From Croceitalea marina (GTDB taxonomy: Bacteria > Bacteroidota > Bacteroidia > Flavobacteriales > Flavobacteriaceae), in contig NZ_JBHULB010000008.1 of assembly GCF_042684265.1 (NCBI RefSeq), positions 186,001 to 250,000 on the forward strand: a stretch of 64,000 bases of DNA, given 5' to 3'. Position numbers and translations under genes: made by a program. Of the stretch, positions 24,626-33,454 are shown one piece after another (the first letter of the stretch is position 1; each line of letters opens with the position of its first letter). Below the pieces are notes generated by a model. It was not told the DNA's origin, ran no database searches, and was given only the letters and a program-made list of their open reading frames with translations.

Positions 24626-27025
24626 ATGCCAAAAATTCGCTCGTTACTGCTTTTAGTATCACTGCTATTTTCTCTGTTTTCCTTTTCACAACAACGTTTT
24701 ACCATTAGTGGCACCATAACAGAAGCTTCTAGTAATGAAACCCTAATAGGGGTTACCGTTGCGATACCTGAACTTCGCACTGGCACAACCACCAATGAAT
24801 ATGGTTTTTACTCTATTTCCCTGCCACAGGGGGATTACAATCTAATGGTAAGCTATCTAGGGTTTAAGGATATCTCTCAAAAGGTCAACCTTAACACGAA
24901 TCAAAAAATCAATTTTAAATTAGAAGAAGAAGCCGAACAATTAGAGGAGGTAATTGTTTCAGAGGATGCCGAACGTTTGGATATTAGAAAGCCCCAAATG
25001 AGCGTAAATGCTTTAAAGGTGCAAACTATCAAAAAAATACCTGTGGTACTGGGTGAGGCCGATGTTATCAAATCACTGCTATTACTTCCTGGAGTAACTA
25101 GCGCAGGTGAGGCTTCGTCTGGTTTTAATGTTCGCGGCGGAGCAGCAGATCAAAATCTTATTCTTTTAGATGAAGCCATTATTTTCAATTCGTCACATTT
25201 ATTTGGGTTCTTTTCTGTCTTTAATCCAGATGCGATCAAAGACATAAAACTGTTCAAAGGTGGTATACCATCGAGATATGGCGGTAGGGTTTCTTCTGTA
25301 TTAGAAATTTTTCAGAGAGAGGGCAATAGTAAGGAAACCAAAGTAACCGGTGGTATTGGTGCCGTTGCTAGCAGACTGCTCATTGAGGGTCCAATCATTA
25401 AAGACCGAACAGCTTTCTTGGCAGGAGGAAGAGCTTCCTATGCACACTTGTTTCTTCCGCTATTCGATGTGAATAACAAGGCCTATTTTTATGATGTCAA
25501 CACCAAGATCAGTCATAAGATAAATGACAGAAACAGCGTTTATCTATCCGGGTATTTCGGAAGAGATGTATTTAGTATTAACGACAGTTTCGTAAACGTA
25601 TATGGTAACGCAGTAGGTAATTTTAGGTGGAATCATTTGTTTTCGGAAAAGCTCTTTTCGAACTTATCATTAATCTATTCTGACTATTTCTATGGCTTGG
25701 AGTTGGATTTTGTTGGTTTTGAGTGGGATTCAGGAATCCGGAATTTTAATTTAAAGTATGATTTAAAACATTACATAAACGATAAGCTTCAAATCAATTA
25801 CGGATTAAACAATATCTACTATGTTTTTAATCCAGGTAAAATCATACCCAACAGCCCAGAATCAGGCATTGTAGCTGACCAACTAACCAAAAAGTATGCT
25901 AACGAAGCGGCCGCATATGTTGATGTTGAGCAAAAGGTCTCCGATAACCTAAGTATTAATTATGGCTTACGCGTTAGTCATTTTAATAGGCTTGGGCAAG
26001 ATGAGCTATTTGTTTATCAAAATAACCAACCCGTGCTCTTTGATTCCTTTCAATTGGTTTATAGAGAAGCTACTCCTATTGATACTATTACCCCCGGCAG
26101 AAGTACAAACCTGGCGCCATTTACAAATTTAGAACCAAGAATATCGCTGGCCTATACTTTAAACGAGAAAAACTCAATAAAAGCCAGCTATACAAGACTT
26201 GCTCAATATTTACATTTATTGTCAAACACAAGCTCCCCTACTCCATTGGATGTTTGGGCCCCTAGCGGACCGTTTATTGAACCTCAGTTACTTGACCAAT
26301 ATGCGCTTGGTTACTTCAAGAATATTAATAATGGTGAATATTCTCTTGAAGTAGAAGGTTTTTATAAGGATATAGACAACCGTATCGATTATATAGATGG
26401 TGCCGATTTAATTGCGAATGATGCTATTGAACAGGTTATCCTAAACGGTGAGTCCAGAGCATACGGACTGGAGTTTTTATTACGAAAAAACGAAGGTAGG
26501 TTTCAAGGCTGGTTGGCCTATACACTTTCAAAATCGGAACAGCGAACCCCTGGTCGCCCCGCGGTAGTCGATAATGGTAGGTCTAACCTAGAGTCGGGTA
26601 TAAATTTTGGGGAATGGTACAACACCCCCTATGACAAAACACATGATATCGCTTTGTATGGTAATTTTGAATTGAATGAAAAATGGAGCTTTAATTCTAA
26701 TTTTATCTTTCAAACAGGTCAGCCTACTAACTTTCCAGTAGGACAATTCGAGTTTGAAGGCTTAATTGTACCGTTTTTTGGTCTTCGCAATCAAACAAGG
26801 CTACCTAACTATCATAGATTAGATATTGCCGCGACTTTAAGTCCTAAAAAGAACAGAAACCGCAGTTTTCAATCAGAATGGATATTTAGTGTTTATAACG
26901 TATACAATAGAATGAATGCAGCATCAATTAATTTTAGGCAAAATCAAGACACTGGTAGAAACGAGGCTATTAGAACTTCAATATTTGGTGTTGTTCCATC
27001 AATCACTTATAATTTCAAATTCTAA
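24626..27025 (+). CDS. TonB-dependent receptor with N-terminal CarboxypepD_reg-like domain
   Basis: This 799-residue outer-membrane receptor has a signal peptide (cut after FSFSQQ), a carboxypeptidase-regulatory-like domain (residues ~23-105, SGTITEASSNETLIGVTVAI), a plug domain (about 120-240, LLLPGVTSAGEASSGFNVRGG with LILLDEAIIFN) and a 22-strand-type beta barrel ending in an aromatic-rich strand, PSITYNFKF. Energy would come from TonB-ExbBD. The substrate is unknown. The next gene, a DUF4249 lipoprotein, starts 2 bp after its stop; this pair recurs in Bacteroidota and may act as a receptor plus surface lipoprotein. Confidence 0.95.
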   Translation: MPKIRSLLLLVSLLFSLFSFSQQRFTISGTITEASSNETLIGVTVAIPELRTGTTTNEYGFYSISLPQGDYNLMVSYLGFKDISQKVNLNTNQKINFKLEEEAEQLEEVIVSEDAERLDIRKPQMSVNALKVQTIKKIPVVLGEADVIKSLLLLPGVTSAGEASSGFNVRGGAADQNLILLDEAIIFNSSHLFGFFSVFNPDAIKDIKLFKGGIPSRYGGRVSSVLEIFQREGNSKETKVTGGIGAVASRLLIEGPIIKDRTAFLAGGRASYAHLFLPLFDVNNKAYFYDVNTKISHKINDRNSVYLSGYFGRDVFSINDSFVNVYGNAVGNFRWNHLFSEKLFSNLSLIYSDYFYGLELDFVGFEWDSGIRNFNLKYDLKHYINDKLQINYGLNNIYYVFNPGKIIPNSPESGIVADQLTKKYANEAAAYVDVEQKVSDNLSINYGLRVSHFNRLGQDELFVYQNNQPVLFDSFQLVYREATPIDTITPGRSTNLAPFTNLEPRISLAYTLNEKNSIKASYTRLAQYLHLLSNTSSPTPLDVWAPSGPFIEPQLLDQYALGYFKNINNGEYSLEVEGFYKDIDNRIDYIDGADLIANDAIEQVILNGESRAYGLEFLLRKNEGRFQGWLAYTLSKSEQRTPGRPAVVDNGRSNLESGINFGEWYNTPYDKTHDIALYGNFELNEKWSFNSNFIFQTGQPTNFPVGQFEFEGLIVPFFGLRNQTRLPNYHRLDIAATLSPKKNRNRSFQSEWIFSVYNVYNRMNAASINFRQNQDTGRNEAIRTSIFGVVPSITYNFKF

Positions 27026-27027
27026 CC

Positions 27028-27927
27028 ATGAAAAAGATATCATATTTATACTTGCTGGCATTTTTTATTACTTCATGTGAGGATATTGTAGATGTTGATT
27101 TGCCTCAAACCGAATCTAGATTGATTGTAAACGCCGTATTTAGAGTCGACATAACCGAAGAATTTGTACCTGTAGAAGTACGCGTTTCCGAAACCTCAAG
27201 TTTTTTTGAACAGAACGAGCCTACCGAATTATCCAGTGCAATTATTTTTTATGGTATTCCTCTTGAAGATGACCCTAATCTTTTTGAAGAAGTCTTTAGT
27301 TCTTCATTGGCCGAATCACAACCGGGCAGTGGAATTTATATTCCTGATCCAACTTTTGATAGAGACCAACGTATTAGAACTACTTCTCTGGAACCAGGAA
27401 TGGTTATTCAATTAATTATGGAACATAATGGCAATAGATACTTTGCAAGAACTACCTACACTCCTACAGTACCTATCGACAATTTGGTTCAAGGCAACGA
27501 AACCCTGTTTGATGAAGACGATAAAGAAGTCTTGGTTACATTTACTGACACTCCGAATGAGGACAATTACTATATTTTTGATTTTGATTTTAATGAATTT
27601 CTAGCTTTAGATGATCAATTTATCGATGGCCAAGAATTTCAATTTTCATATTTCTATGACAAAAACCTAGAACCTGGTGATGAGGTAGAAATTAGTATTC
27701 TGGGTGCAGACCAACAATTTTATAATTATATGGATTTGCTACTAGAACAGACCGAAAACACAGGGGGTGTATTCGAAACCCCAGCTGCAACTGTTAGAGG
27801 TAATGTTTTCGATATTACGGGTATAGACAACGATTCTATTTTTGACAATGTAGAAAGGCCTGAGAATTTTCCTTTGGGCTACTTCGCCGTCGTTCAAGAG
27901 TTTAAAGAATCGCTTGTTATAGAGTAA
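27028..27927 (+). CDS. DUF4249 family surface lipoprotein
   Basis: This 299-residue protein starts MKKISYLYLLAFFITSCEDIV: a lipoprotein signal with lipidated Cys17 and an acidic +2/+3 pair (ED) that in Bacteroidota favours export to the cell surface. The following VDVDLPQTESRLIVNAVFRVD is the family start (sort of Ig-like beta domain). The rest is acidic and beta-rich with no catalytic motif. DUF4249 genes usually sit directly behind TonB receptors, as here. The function is unknown; binding of the receptor's ligand is plausible. It abuts convergent gntP-like gene with no gap. Confidence 0.9.
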   Translation: MKKISYLYLLAFFITSCEDIVDVDLPQTESRLIVNAVFRVDITEEFVPVEVRVSETSSFFEQNEPTELSSAIIFYGIPLEDDPNLFEEVFSSSLAESQPGSGIYIPDPTFDRDQRIRTTSLEPGMVIQLIMEHNGNRYFARTTYTPTVPIDNLVQGNETLFDEDDKEVLVTFTDTPNEDNYYIFDFDFNEFLALDDQFIDGQEFQFSYFYDKNLEPGDEVEISILGADQQFYNYMDLLLEQTENTGGVFETPAATVRGNVFDITGIDNDSIFDNVERPENFPLGYFAVVQEFKESLVIE

Positions 27928-29259
27928 TTATAAAAGTGCGTGTAATAGTAAAACCACTACCAAACCAGTTAATCCTTGAAATAAGGTTGCCATAGTATGC
28001 CCTTTTAATGCAGTTTTCACATCCATATTTGAAAACTGCGAAACTACCCAAAAATAGCTGTCATTAATATGTGAAACGGTCATTGCACCGGCTCCAATGG
28101 CTAATACTACCAGAGCTTTGTTGGTGATATTGACTAATCCGAAAGTTTCTAAAAGTGGGGCAATTATTGCAGCCGTGGTTATTATAGCAACTGTTGATGA
28201 CCCTTGAGCAGTTTTTAATAAAGCAGCTATTAGAAAACAAATCAATAAACCTCCATACCCTGATGTTGATTCTAAATTGATTAGTTCATTAACATCTATT
28301 GTTCTTAATATAGCTCCAAAAGATCCACCAGCACCAGTTATTAAAATTATTAGTCCTGCTTGCTTTAGGGCACTTGTTATCCACTGATTCTTAATTTTTG
28401 AATCTATCGATTTTGCCAAGGGAAATGAAAGAAAAACACCTATAAACAACGCAACAATAGGATTTCCTAAAAAAGAGAATAGTTTAAAAAAAAATTCCTC
28501 CCCAAAAGGTTTTGTAGGATAGTCTCCAATAGATTTTAAAGCAATAAGAATTACAGGTATAAGTATAGGTAAAAACGCCTGAAACGGAGAAACAACATAC
28601 TTGGCTTCTTTCTCCTCTATCGGTTTTTCATCTTTTTTAGTCATTATTGCACTTTCCTTTAAAGACTTCCCAATAAAAATTGCCCATAGATATCCTGCCA
28701 ATGATACCGGAATTGAAACGACCAAACCCAATAAAAGTACAGTACCCAAATCCGCTTCCAAGATAGCAGCCGCTGCCAAAGGTCCAGGTGTTGGAGGGAC
28801 AAAAACATGCGCCGCATACAAACCTGTGGCCAAAGCAACTGCAAATACCAGAGCTGAAATGCCCGTCTTCTTACTTAACGCTTTATTCAAGGAAGAAAGA
28901 ATTATAAAACCGGAATCACAGAAAACCGGAATAGAAATCATAAAACCTGCCAGATTGAGTGCTAACGGAGAACGTTTGAGCCCAATCCATTTTAAAACCG
29001 TATTTGCCAAGACTGTGGTACTCCCTGTTTTTTCTAAAAAAACACCAATTATAGTTCCGAAGGCAATTATAAGCCCGATACCGGATAGTGTTTTACCAAA
29101 CCCTTCGCTTATTGTTTTAGTTATAACGTCAGGAGATAGTCCTAATAGAAATCCTGATAATATGGCAGCTATTGTAAGTGATAAAACTGGGTGCATTTTA
29201 AAGCGTACCGTAGCTATGACTATAAATACAATCACTAAAAGAAGTAGTGCTAGATCCAT
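27928..29259 (-). CDS. GntP family gluconate/organic-acid permease
   Basis: This 443-residue inner-membrane transporter has about 12-14 hydrophobic segments. Family marks are FMISIPVFCDSGFIIL, HVFVPPTPGPLAAAAIL and KTAQGSSTVAIITTAAI, all typical of GntP-type H+ symporters for gluconate and related hydroxy acids. The last segment, VSHINDSYFWVVSQFSNMD, is strongly conserved. No gluconate kinase or dehydratase is nearby, so the true substrate could be another sugar acid or glycerate. It is a single gene on the minus strand. Confidence 0.95.
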   Translation of the reverse strand: MDLALLLLVIVFIVIATVRFKMHPVLSLTIAAILSGFLLGLSPDVITKTISEGFGKTLSGIGLIIAFGTIIGVFLEKTGSTTVLANTVLKWIGLKRSPLALNLAGFMISIPVFCDSGFIILSSLNKALSKKTGISALVFAVALATGLYAAHVFVPPTPGPLAAAAILEADLGTVLLLGLVVSIPVSLAGYLWAIFIGKSLKESAIMTKKDEKPIEEKEAKYVVSPFQAFLPILIPVILIALKSIGDYPTKPFGEEFFFKLFSFLGNPIVALFIGVFLSFPLAKSIDSKIKNQWITSALKQAGLIILITGAGGSFGAILRTIDVNELINLESTSGYGGLLICFLIAALLKTAQGSSTVAIITTAAIIAPLLETFGLVNITNKALVVLAIGAGAMTVSHINDSYFWVVSQFSNMDVKTALKGHTMATLFQGLTGLVVVLLLHALL

Positions 29260-29321
29260 TAGAAAACAACAATTAAGTTCGTTTTTCTAAATATAAAGTA
29301 TTCTAGCTAAATTTGAATTCT

Positions 29322-29549
29322 ATGAAAACAGATAAAGAATTATTGGTTAAAGGAATCAAATCTTTTGCGTTCACCGCAGTAACAATGTTTTTGGCGCCGA
29401 TAATCTTATATCAAGCCTTTAAGAATACCGATAAGCCCTTGTTTATTCCTGTACTCATAATTGGTATTATTGTGGCAATTTTAGCCGTATACCTGGGTTT
29501 TCGGTCCGTAAACATTATTATGAATGCGGTCTTTGGCAAAAAAGACTAA
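29322..29549 (+). CDS. Small membrane protein, DUF6095-like
   Basis: This 75-residue protein has two membrane helices (about 13-32 and 39-63) and charged ends (MKTDKELLVKG and FGKKD). The pattern FAFTAVTMFLAPIILYQAFKN then PVLIIGIIVAILAVYLGFRSV matches a small family common in flavobacteria. I chose the ATG at 29322; an in-frame TTG at 29313 is less likely. The function is unknown. It overlaps the convergent DUF4294 gene by 4 bp. Confidence 0.8.
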   Translation: MKTDKELLVKGIKSFAFTAVTMFLAPIILYQAFKNTDKPLFIPVLIIGIIVAILAVYLGFRSVNIIMNAVFGKKD

Positions 29550-30238
29550 TCCTTGGTTTTGGGGGAGTCGTTTTTCCACTTATTGCTAAGCATAGCAAAA
29601 TCATAATCAAGAACTGACTTTTGGCGTTCTAGTTTATCGTAGGTAAAAGCACGCTGTAGAATATCCTCGATAAGGTAGTCTTCATGAACCTCTTCGGGTC
29701 TAAACTCTTCTTTTAAGCTTATCTTAAAGGCTTTTGCCGTTGTATTATACCAAAAAGCCCGCCATCCACTTCGTAGCTCTTTTACCAAATCAAATGCCGT
29801 AGAACCTGTTTGTCTGTGAATTAGTTTGACCAAAATTTGACCTTCGGTACGTGTCAATTTTTTGAGCTCGGCAGAAAACTCTCCTTCAATATACTTTTGC
29901 ACCTTCTTGGTATATCGCTTTTGCTGACGCTTCTTTTTGATTTTTGTCAGGCTATCGTTCAATTCTACCAATCTTTCAGAAGCTAACTTCGCATAGGGAT
30001 ACACTTTGATGGTTTTTCTTCTTAGAATATAATATCTAAGTTTCTCTTTCTTATCGGCGAACTCAAGTTTACCAAAAATATAAACTTCATCTAAGGGAAT
30101 TGAGCTCTGTAAAATAGAGTCTCCTTCAAATCGAATGTAATAGTCGGTAATAGTATCCAGCTCTTTTTCTTCTTGGGAAAAGCCGAAGAAAAAAGTAAAA
30201 AGCATTAGAAATGAAAATACCTCTCGTACCATAATCAT
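29546..30238 (-). CDS. DUF4294 family secreted protein
   Basis: This 230-residue protein has a signal peptide (MVREVFSFLMLFTFFFGFSQ). The mature part is rich in Lys, Arg, Tyr and Glu. The segments KVYPYAKLASERLVELND and LIHRQTGSTAFDLVKELRSGWRAFWYN match DUF4294, a Bacteroidota-only family without known function. In many flavobacteria this gene lies next to an M42-type aminopeptidase, as it does here (divergent, ~70-100 bp). Two ATG codons (30238 and 30232) are both possible starts. Confidence 0.88.
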   Translation of the reverse strand: MIMVREVFSFLMLFTFFFGFSQEEKELDTITDYYIRFEGDSILQSSIPLDEVYIFGKLEFADKKEKLRYYILRRKTIKVYPYAKLASERLVELNDSLTKIKKKRQQKRYTKKVQKYIEGEFSAELKKLTRTEGQILVKLIHRQTGSTAFDLVKELRSGWRAFWYNTTAKAFKISLKEEFRPEEVHEDYLIEDILQRAFTYDKLERQKSVLDYDFAMLSNKWKNDSPKTKD

Positions 30239-30309
30239 AGGTTTTCAAAAACCTTGTCAAAAGTAATAATAATGGCAATGTTATATTATTAAATAAAAGT
30301 GAATATTAC

Positions 30310-30317
30310 TATGTTTG
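30310..30317 (+). promoter_or_regulatory. Predicted -7 element of the M42 peptidase promoter
   Basis: TATGTTTG matches TAnnTTTG exactly. If used, transcription starts near 30323, so only the ATG at 30335 could serve as start codon. This is the main reason for placing the peptidase start there rather than at the GTG at 30299 or the ATG at 30311. Confidence 0.4.
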
Positions 30318-30334
30318 TAGCTCAAAACACACCT

Positions 30335-31426
30335 ATGAGTTCAAAGAAAATTATCACTGATAAGTCTTTAAAATTTTTTGAAAAATACCTTAACAATGCG
30401 TCACCGACAGGATACGAGTGGGAAGGACAAAAAATTTGGATGGACTACCTAAAACCCTATGTTGATGAATTTATAACGGACACCTACGGTACTGCCGTAG
30501 CGGTAATAAATCCTAAAGCCAAATACAGGGTGGTTATTGAAGGGCATTCAGATGAGATTTCTTGGTATGTAAACTACATTTCTGACAATGGTCTTCTTTA
30601 TGTGATTAGAAATGGTGGTAGTGACCACCAAATAGCCCCATCGAAATGGGTGAACATACATACTAAAAATGGTATTGTTAAAGGTGTTTTTGGTTGGCCA
30701 GCCATACATACCAGAAGAAATGGTAAAGAGGAGCCACCTAAAGTGGACAATATCTGTATAGATATAGGGGCCAAAGACAAAGAAGAGGTGGAAAAGATGG
30801 GCGTTCATGTGGGTTGTGTCATCACCTATCCTGATGAATTTCACGTACTGAACAAAGACAAATTTGTCTGTAGGGCACTTGACAACCGTGCTGGTGGTTT
30901 TATGATTGCCGAAGTAGCACGTTTACTGCATGAAAACAAGGTGAAATTACCTTATGGACTATACATTACAAACTCCGTTCAAGAAGAAATAGGCTTACGA
31001 GGTGCAGAAATGATAACCCAGACCATAAAGCCAAACGTTGCCATCATTACCGATGTTACCCATGATACGAGTACCCCAATGATTGATAAAAAAGTACAAG
31101 GAGATACTCAGATTGGCAAAGGGCCAGTAATTTCTTATGCCCCTGCCGTTCAACAAAAATTAAGGGAACGTATATTAGAAACTGCTGAAGCCAAGAAGAT
31201 ACCGTTTCAACGCTCAGCATCTTCAAGGGCAACCGGAACAGATACTGACGCTTTTGCTTACAGTAACGGTGGAGTTGCCTCCGCACTAATCTCCTTACCT
31301 CTTCGATATATGCACACAACAGTTGAAACAGTGCACAAAGAGGATGTAGAAAATGTTATCCGGCTGATTTATGAAACATTGTTGACTATAAAAGATGGGG
31401 AAACCTTTAGTTATTTTGAAGACTAA
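30335..31426 (+). CDS. M42 family metallopeptidase (cobalt-activated aminopeptidase type)
   Basis: This 363-residue cytosolic aminopeptidase should cleave N-terminal residues from peptides with a two-metal centre. Metal ligands are visible in order: His in IEGHSDEISW, Asp in CRALDNRAGG, the Glu pair in NSVQEEIGLRG, Asp in AIITDVTHDTS, and His in LRYMHTTVETVH. The N-terminal NNASPTGYEWEGQK is typical of the family. The longer frame reaches GTG 30299, but a TAnnTTTG element overlaps that region. The gene is followed by a Nudix gene 26 bp downstream. Confidence 0.93.
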   Translation: MSSKKIITDKSLKFFEKYLNNASPTGYEWEGQKIWMDYLKPYVDEFITDTYGTAVAVINPKAKYRVVIEGHSDEISWYVNYISDNGLLYVIRNGGSDHQIAPSKWVNIHTKNGIVKGVFGWPAIHTRRNGKEEPPKVDNICIDIGAKDKEEVEKMGVHVGCVITYPDEFHVLNKDKFVCRALDNRAGGFMIAEVARLLHENKVKLPYGLYITNSVQEEIGLRGAEMITQTIKPNVAIITDVTHDTSTPMIDKKVQGDTQIGKGPVISYAPAVQQKLRERILETAEAKKIPFQRSASSRATGTDTDAFAYSNGGVASALISLPLRYMHTTVETVHKEDVENVIRLIYETLLTIKDGETFSYFED

Positions 31427-31452
31427 ATGACTTCATCATTAAGGTATTTGTC

Positions 31453-31992
31453 ATGGATGAATTGATCGATATACTTGATGAGAATGGAAATTCAACCGGA
31501 GAAACGGCACTAAAATCCAAGGCACATATAGGGGGATTATTCCATCCAACAATTCATGTTTGGTTTTATACTAAAGATGGAAAAATACTGCTGCAACAAC
31601 GTGGAAAAAACAAAGAGACCTATCCTTTAAAATGGGATGTATCCGTTGCTGGTCATATTGCCGCTGGCGAAAGTCCAGAAATTGGGGCTTTTAGAGAAGT
31701 AGAAGAAGAAATAGGCATTCAGATTCAAACAGATAAGCTTGAAAAAATAGGCATTCGAAAAAAGGAAAAAAAACATGACAATGGCATTTGGGATAGAGAA
31801 TTCACCCATATTTTTCTATACCTAATAGATGAGAACACTCAGCTCACTAAACAAGATTCAGAAGTCGAGGCTTTAAAATGGGTCTCTCTAAATGAATTTA
31901 AGTTTTTAGTAGAAAATGAAGACGGAGGCCTTATATCATCTGCAAAAGAAAGGCATTTGGAAATTATAAGAACTATTACCTCAAAGCTTTAA
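31453..31992 (+). CDS. Nudix hydrolase (IDI-like NUDIX)
   Basis: This 179-residue protein has a complete Nudix box from Gly67 to Ile89: G-x5-E73-x7-R81-E82-x-x-E85-E86-x-G-I. The N-terminus (MDELIDILDENGNSTGE) and HPTIHVWFYTKDGKILLQQR are typical of Nudix proteins of the isopentenyl-diphosphate-isomerase-like or YfcD group, which hydrolyse nucleoside-diphosphate-linked compounds. The substrate is not predictable. It follows the M42 peptidase by 26 bp and its last 12 bases overlap the end of convergent hisS. Confidence 0.93.
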   Translation: MDELIDILDENGNSTGETALKSKAHIGGLFHPTIHVWFYTKDGKILLQQRGKNKETYPLKWDVSVAGHIAAGESPEIGAFREVEEEIGIQIQTDKLEKIGIRKKEKKHDNGIWDREFTHIFLYLIDENTQLTKQDSEVEALKWVSLNEFKFLVENEDGGLISSAKERHLEIIRTITSKL

Positions 31993-33363
31993 GCTATCGA
32001 TTATTGCATCGAGAGTGTCTAAACTGTATGAGCTTTGCTCGCCTGTTTTCATATTTTTAACAATACACTTGCCAGTTTCTAACTCTTTTTGACCAATTAA
32101 AATGACAAAAGGAACGTTGCGTTTATCGGCATATTTAAATTGCTTTTGAACTTTGGTATTTGACGGATAAAAGTCAGCCTTCAACCCTCGTTCTCTTAGT
32201 TTTCCGATTAACTTCAAGGCGGCTAGACTTTCTTTTTCTCCAAAATTTAAGCACAACACCTGTAAAGATTGGTTTATCTCCGCAGGAAATAAACCCAACT
32301 CTTCTAAGACTAGGTAAATTCTATCCAACCCAAAAGAAATACCTACGCCACTTACATCTTTTAAACCAAAAATACCCGTAAGATCATCATAACGACCACC
32401 ACCACCAATGGAACCCATTTGAACACCCTCTGGAGCTGAAACTTCAAAAATAGCTCCTGTATAATAGTTCAAACCTCTCGCTAAAGTAACGTCTAAAGCT
32501 AGATTTGCAGATTTTAGCCCTAATTCAGTAACCGTGTTACTAATCTCCCTTAATTCGTTAACTCCGGCCAGCCCAATCTCAGAATCTGTTAATAAAACTT
32601 CCAGTTGGTTCAATTGCTCAGCTGCATTACCTGACATTGAGAATAATGGAGCCGCTTTTTGTATAGCCAATTCAGAAATGCCCTTGCCCAGCATTTCTTC
32701 TTTTACCTTGGCTTCCCCAATTTTATCAAGTTTATCCAAAGCCACAGTGAAATCTACCAACAAATGTTGGGCTCCTATGAACTCGGCAATACCGGACAAT
32801 ATTTTACGATTATTAATTTTAATAGTAGTGCCTTTTAGCCCTAAACTATTAAAAACAGCATCATACAGTTGAACTAGTTCTACCTCTTGCAATAGGGAGT
32901 TCGCACCAACAACATCGGCATCACACTGGTAAAACTCTCTAAAGCGTCCTTTTTGAGGGCGGTCTGCACGCCAGACAGGTTGTATTTGATATCGTTTAAA
33001 AGGAAAATCTATGTCGTTCTGGTGCATCACTACATAACGCGCAAAGGGCACTGTAAGATCGTAACGAAGTGCTTTTTCAGTAATCTTGGGGGCGATGGAA
33101 GTTGAGTTTTTAGAACTATAAGTGATATCGTCAACTTTAGAGATAAAGTCCCCAGAGTTAAGAATCTTAAAAATCAGTCTATCCCCTTCATCACCATATT
33201 TTCCAAGCAAAGTATCCGAGTTTTCAAAACTTGGCGTTTCTATAGGTTGAAAACCAAAAAGTTCAAACTGGTTTTTTATAATGTCAAAAATATAATTCCT
33301 CTTTGCCAGTTCTTGTGGAGAAAAATCTCTTGTGCCTTTTGGGATGCTTGGTTTTTGTGCCAT
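31981..33363 (-). CDS. hisS: Histidyl-tRNA synthetase
   Basis: HisRS charges tRNA-His. Class II motifs are visible: the N-terminal IPKGTRDFSPQELAKRNYIF, motif 2 in FREFYQCDADVVG, histidine-specific LDVTLARGLNYYTGAIFEV (residues ~285-303) and motif 3 in GLDRIYLVLEEL, followed by the C-terminal anticodon-binding domain. At 460 residues it is a little longer than the typical ~425, due to insertions in the central part. It is preceded by its own promoter and overlaps the Nudix gene by 12 bp. Confidence 0.98.
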   Translation of the reverse strand: MAQKPSIPKGTRDFSPQELAKRNYIFDIIKNQFELFGFQPIETPSFENSDTLLGKYGDEGDRLIFKILNSGDFISKVDDITYSSKNSTSIAPKITEKALRYDLTVPFARYVVMHQNDIDFPFKRYQIQPVWRADRPQKGRFREFYQCDADVVGANSLLQEVELVQLYDAVFNSLGLKGTTIKINNRKILSGIAEFIGAQHLLVDFTVALDKLDKIGEAKVKEEMLGKGISELAIQKAAPLFSMSGNAAEQLNQLEVLLTDSEIGLAGVNELREISNTVTELGLKSANLALDVTLARGLNYYTGAIFEVSAPEGVQMGSIGGGGRYDDLTGIFGLKDVSGVGISFGLDRIYLVLEELGLFPAEINQSLQVLCLNFGEKESLAALKLIGKLRERGLKADFYPSNTKVQKQFKYADKRNVPFVILIGQKELETGKCIVKNMKTGEQSSYSLDTLDAIIDSLKL

Positions 33364-33380
33364 GTAACTAATCTATCCTG

Positions 33381-33411
33381 CAAATATAGGACTCCCCCCC
33401 TTGCCTACCAA
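33381..33411 (-). promoter_or_regulatory. Predicted hisS promoter
   Basis: On the minus strand, TTG (33409-33411) is followed after 20 bp by a perfect -7 element TATATTTG (plus-strand CAAATATA at 33381-33388). The leader to the hisS ATG would be ~12 nt, so a T-box or other long leader control is excluded. Confidence 0.55.
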
Positions 33412-33454
33412 AGCTTGAACTACTCGCGGTCAACTTAGTCTGTAAAAGGATAAG

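Noticed and set aside
28601..29290. A 229-codon open frame on the plus strand opposite the GntP gene
   Set aside because: It lies wholly antisense to a clear transporter. The composition (Ala/Lys/Pro/Thr-rich) mirrors codon bias of the opposite strand and no motif is seen.
32534..32872. A 112-codon open frame antisense to hisS
   Set aside because: It mirrors the real hisS codons and has no start context or family resemblance.
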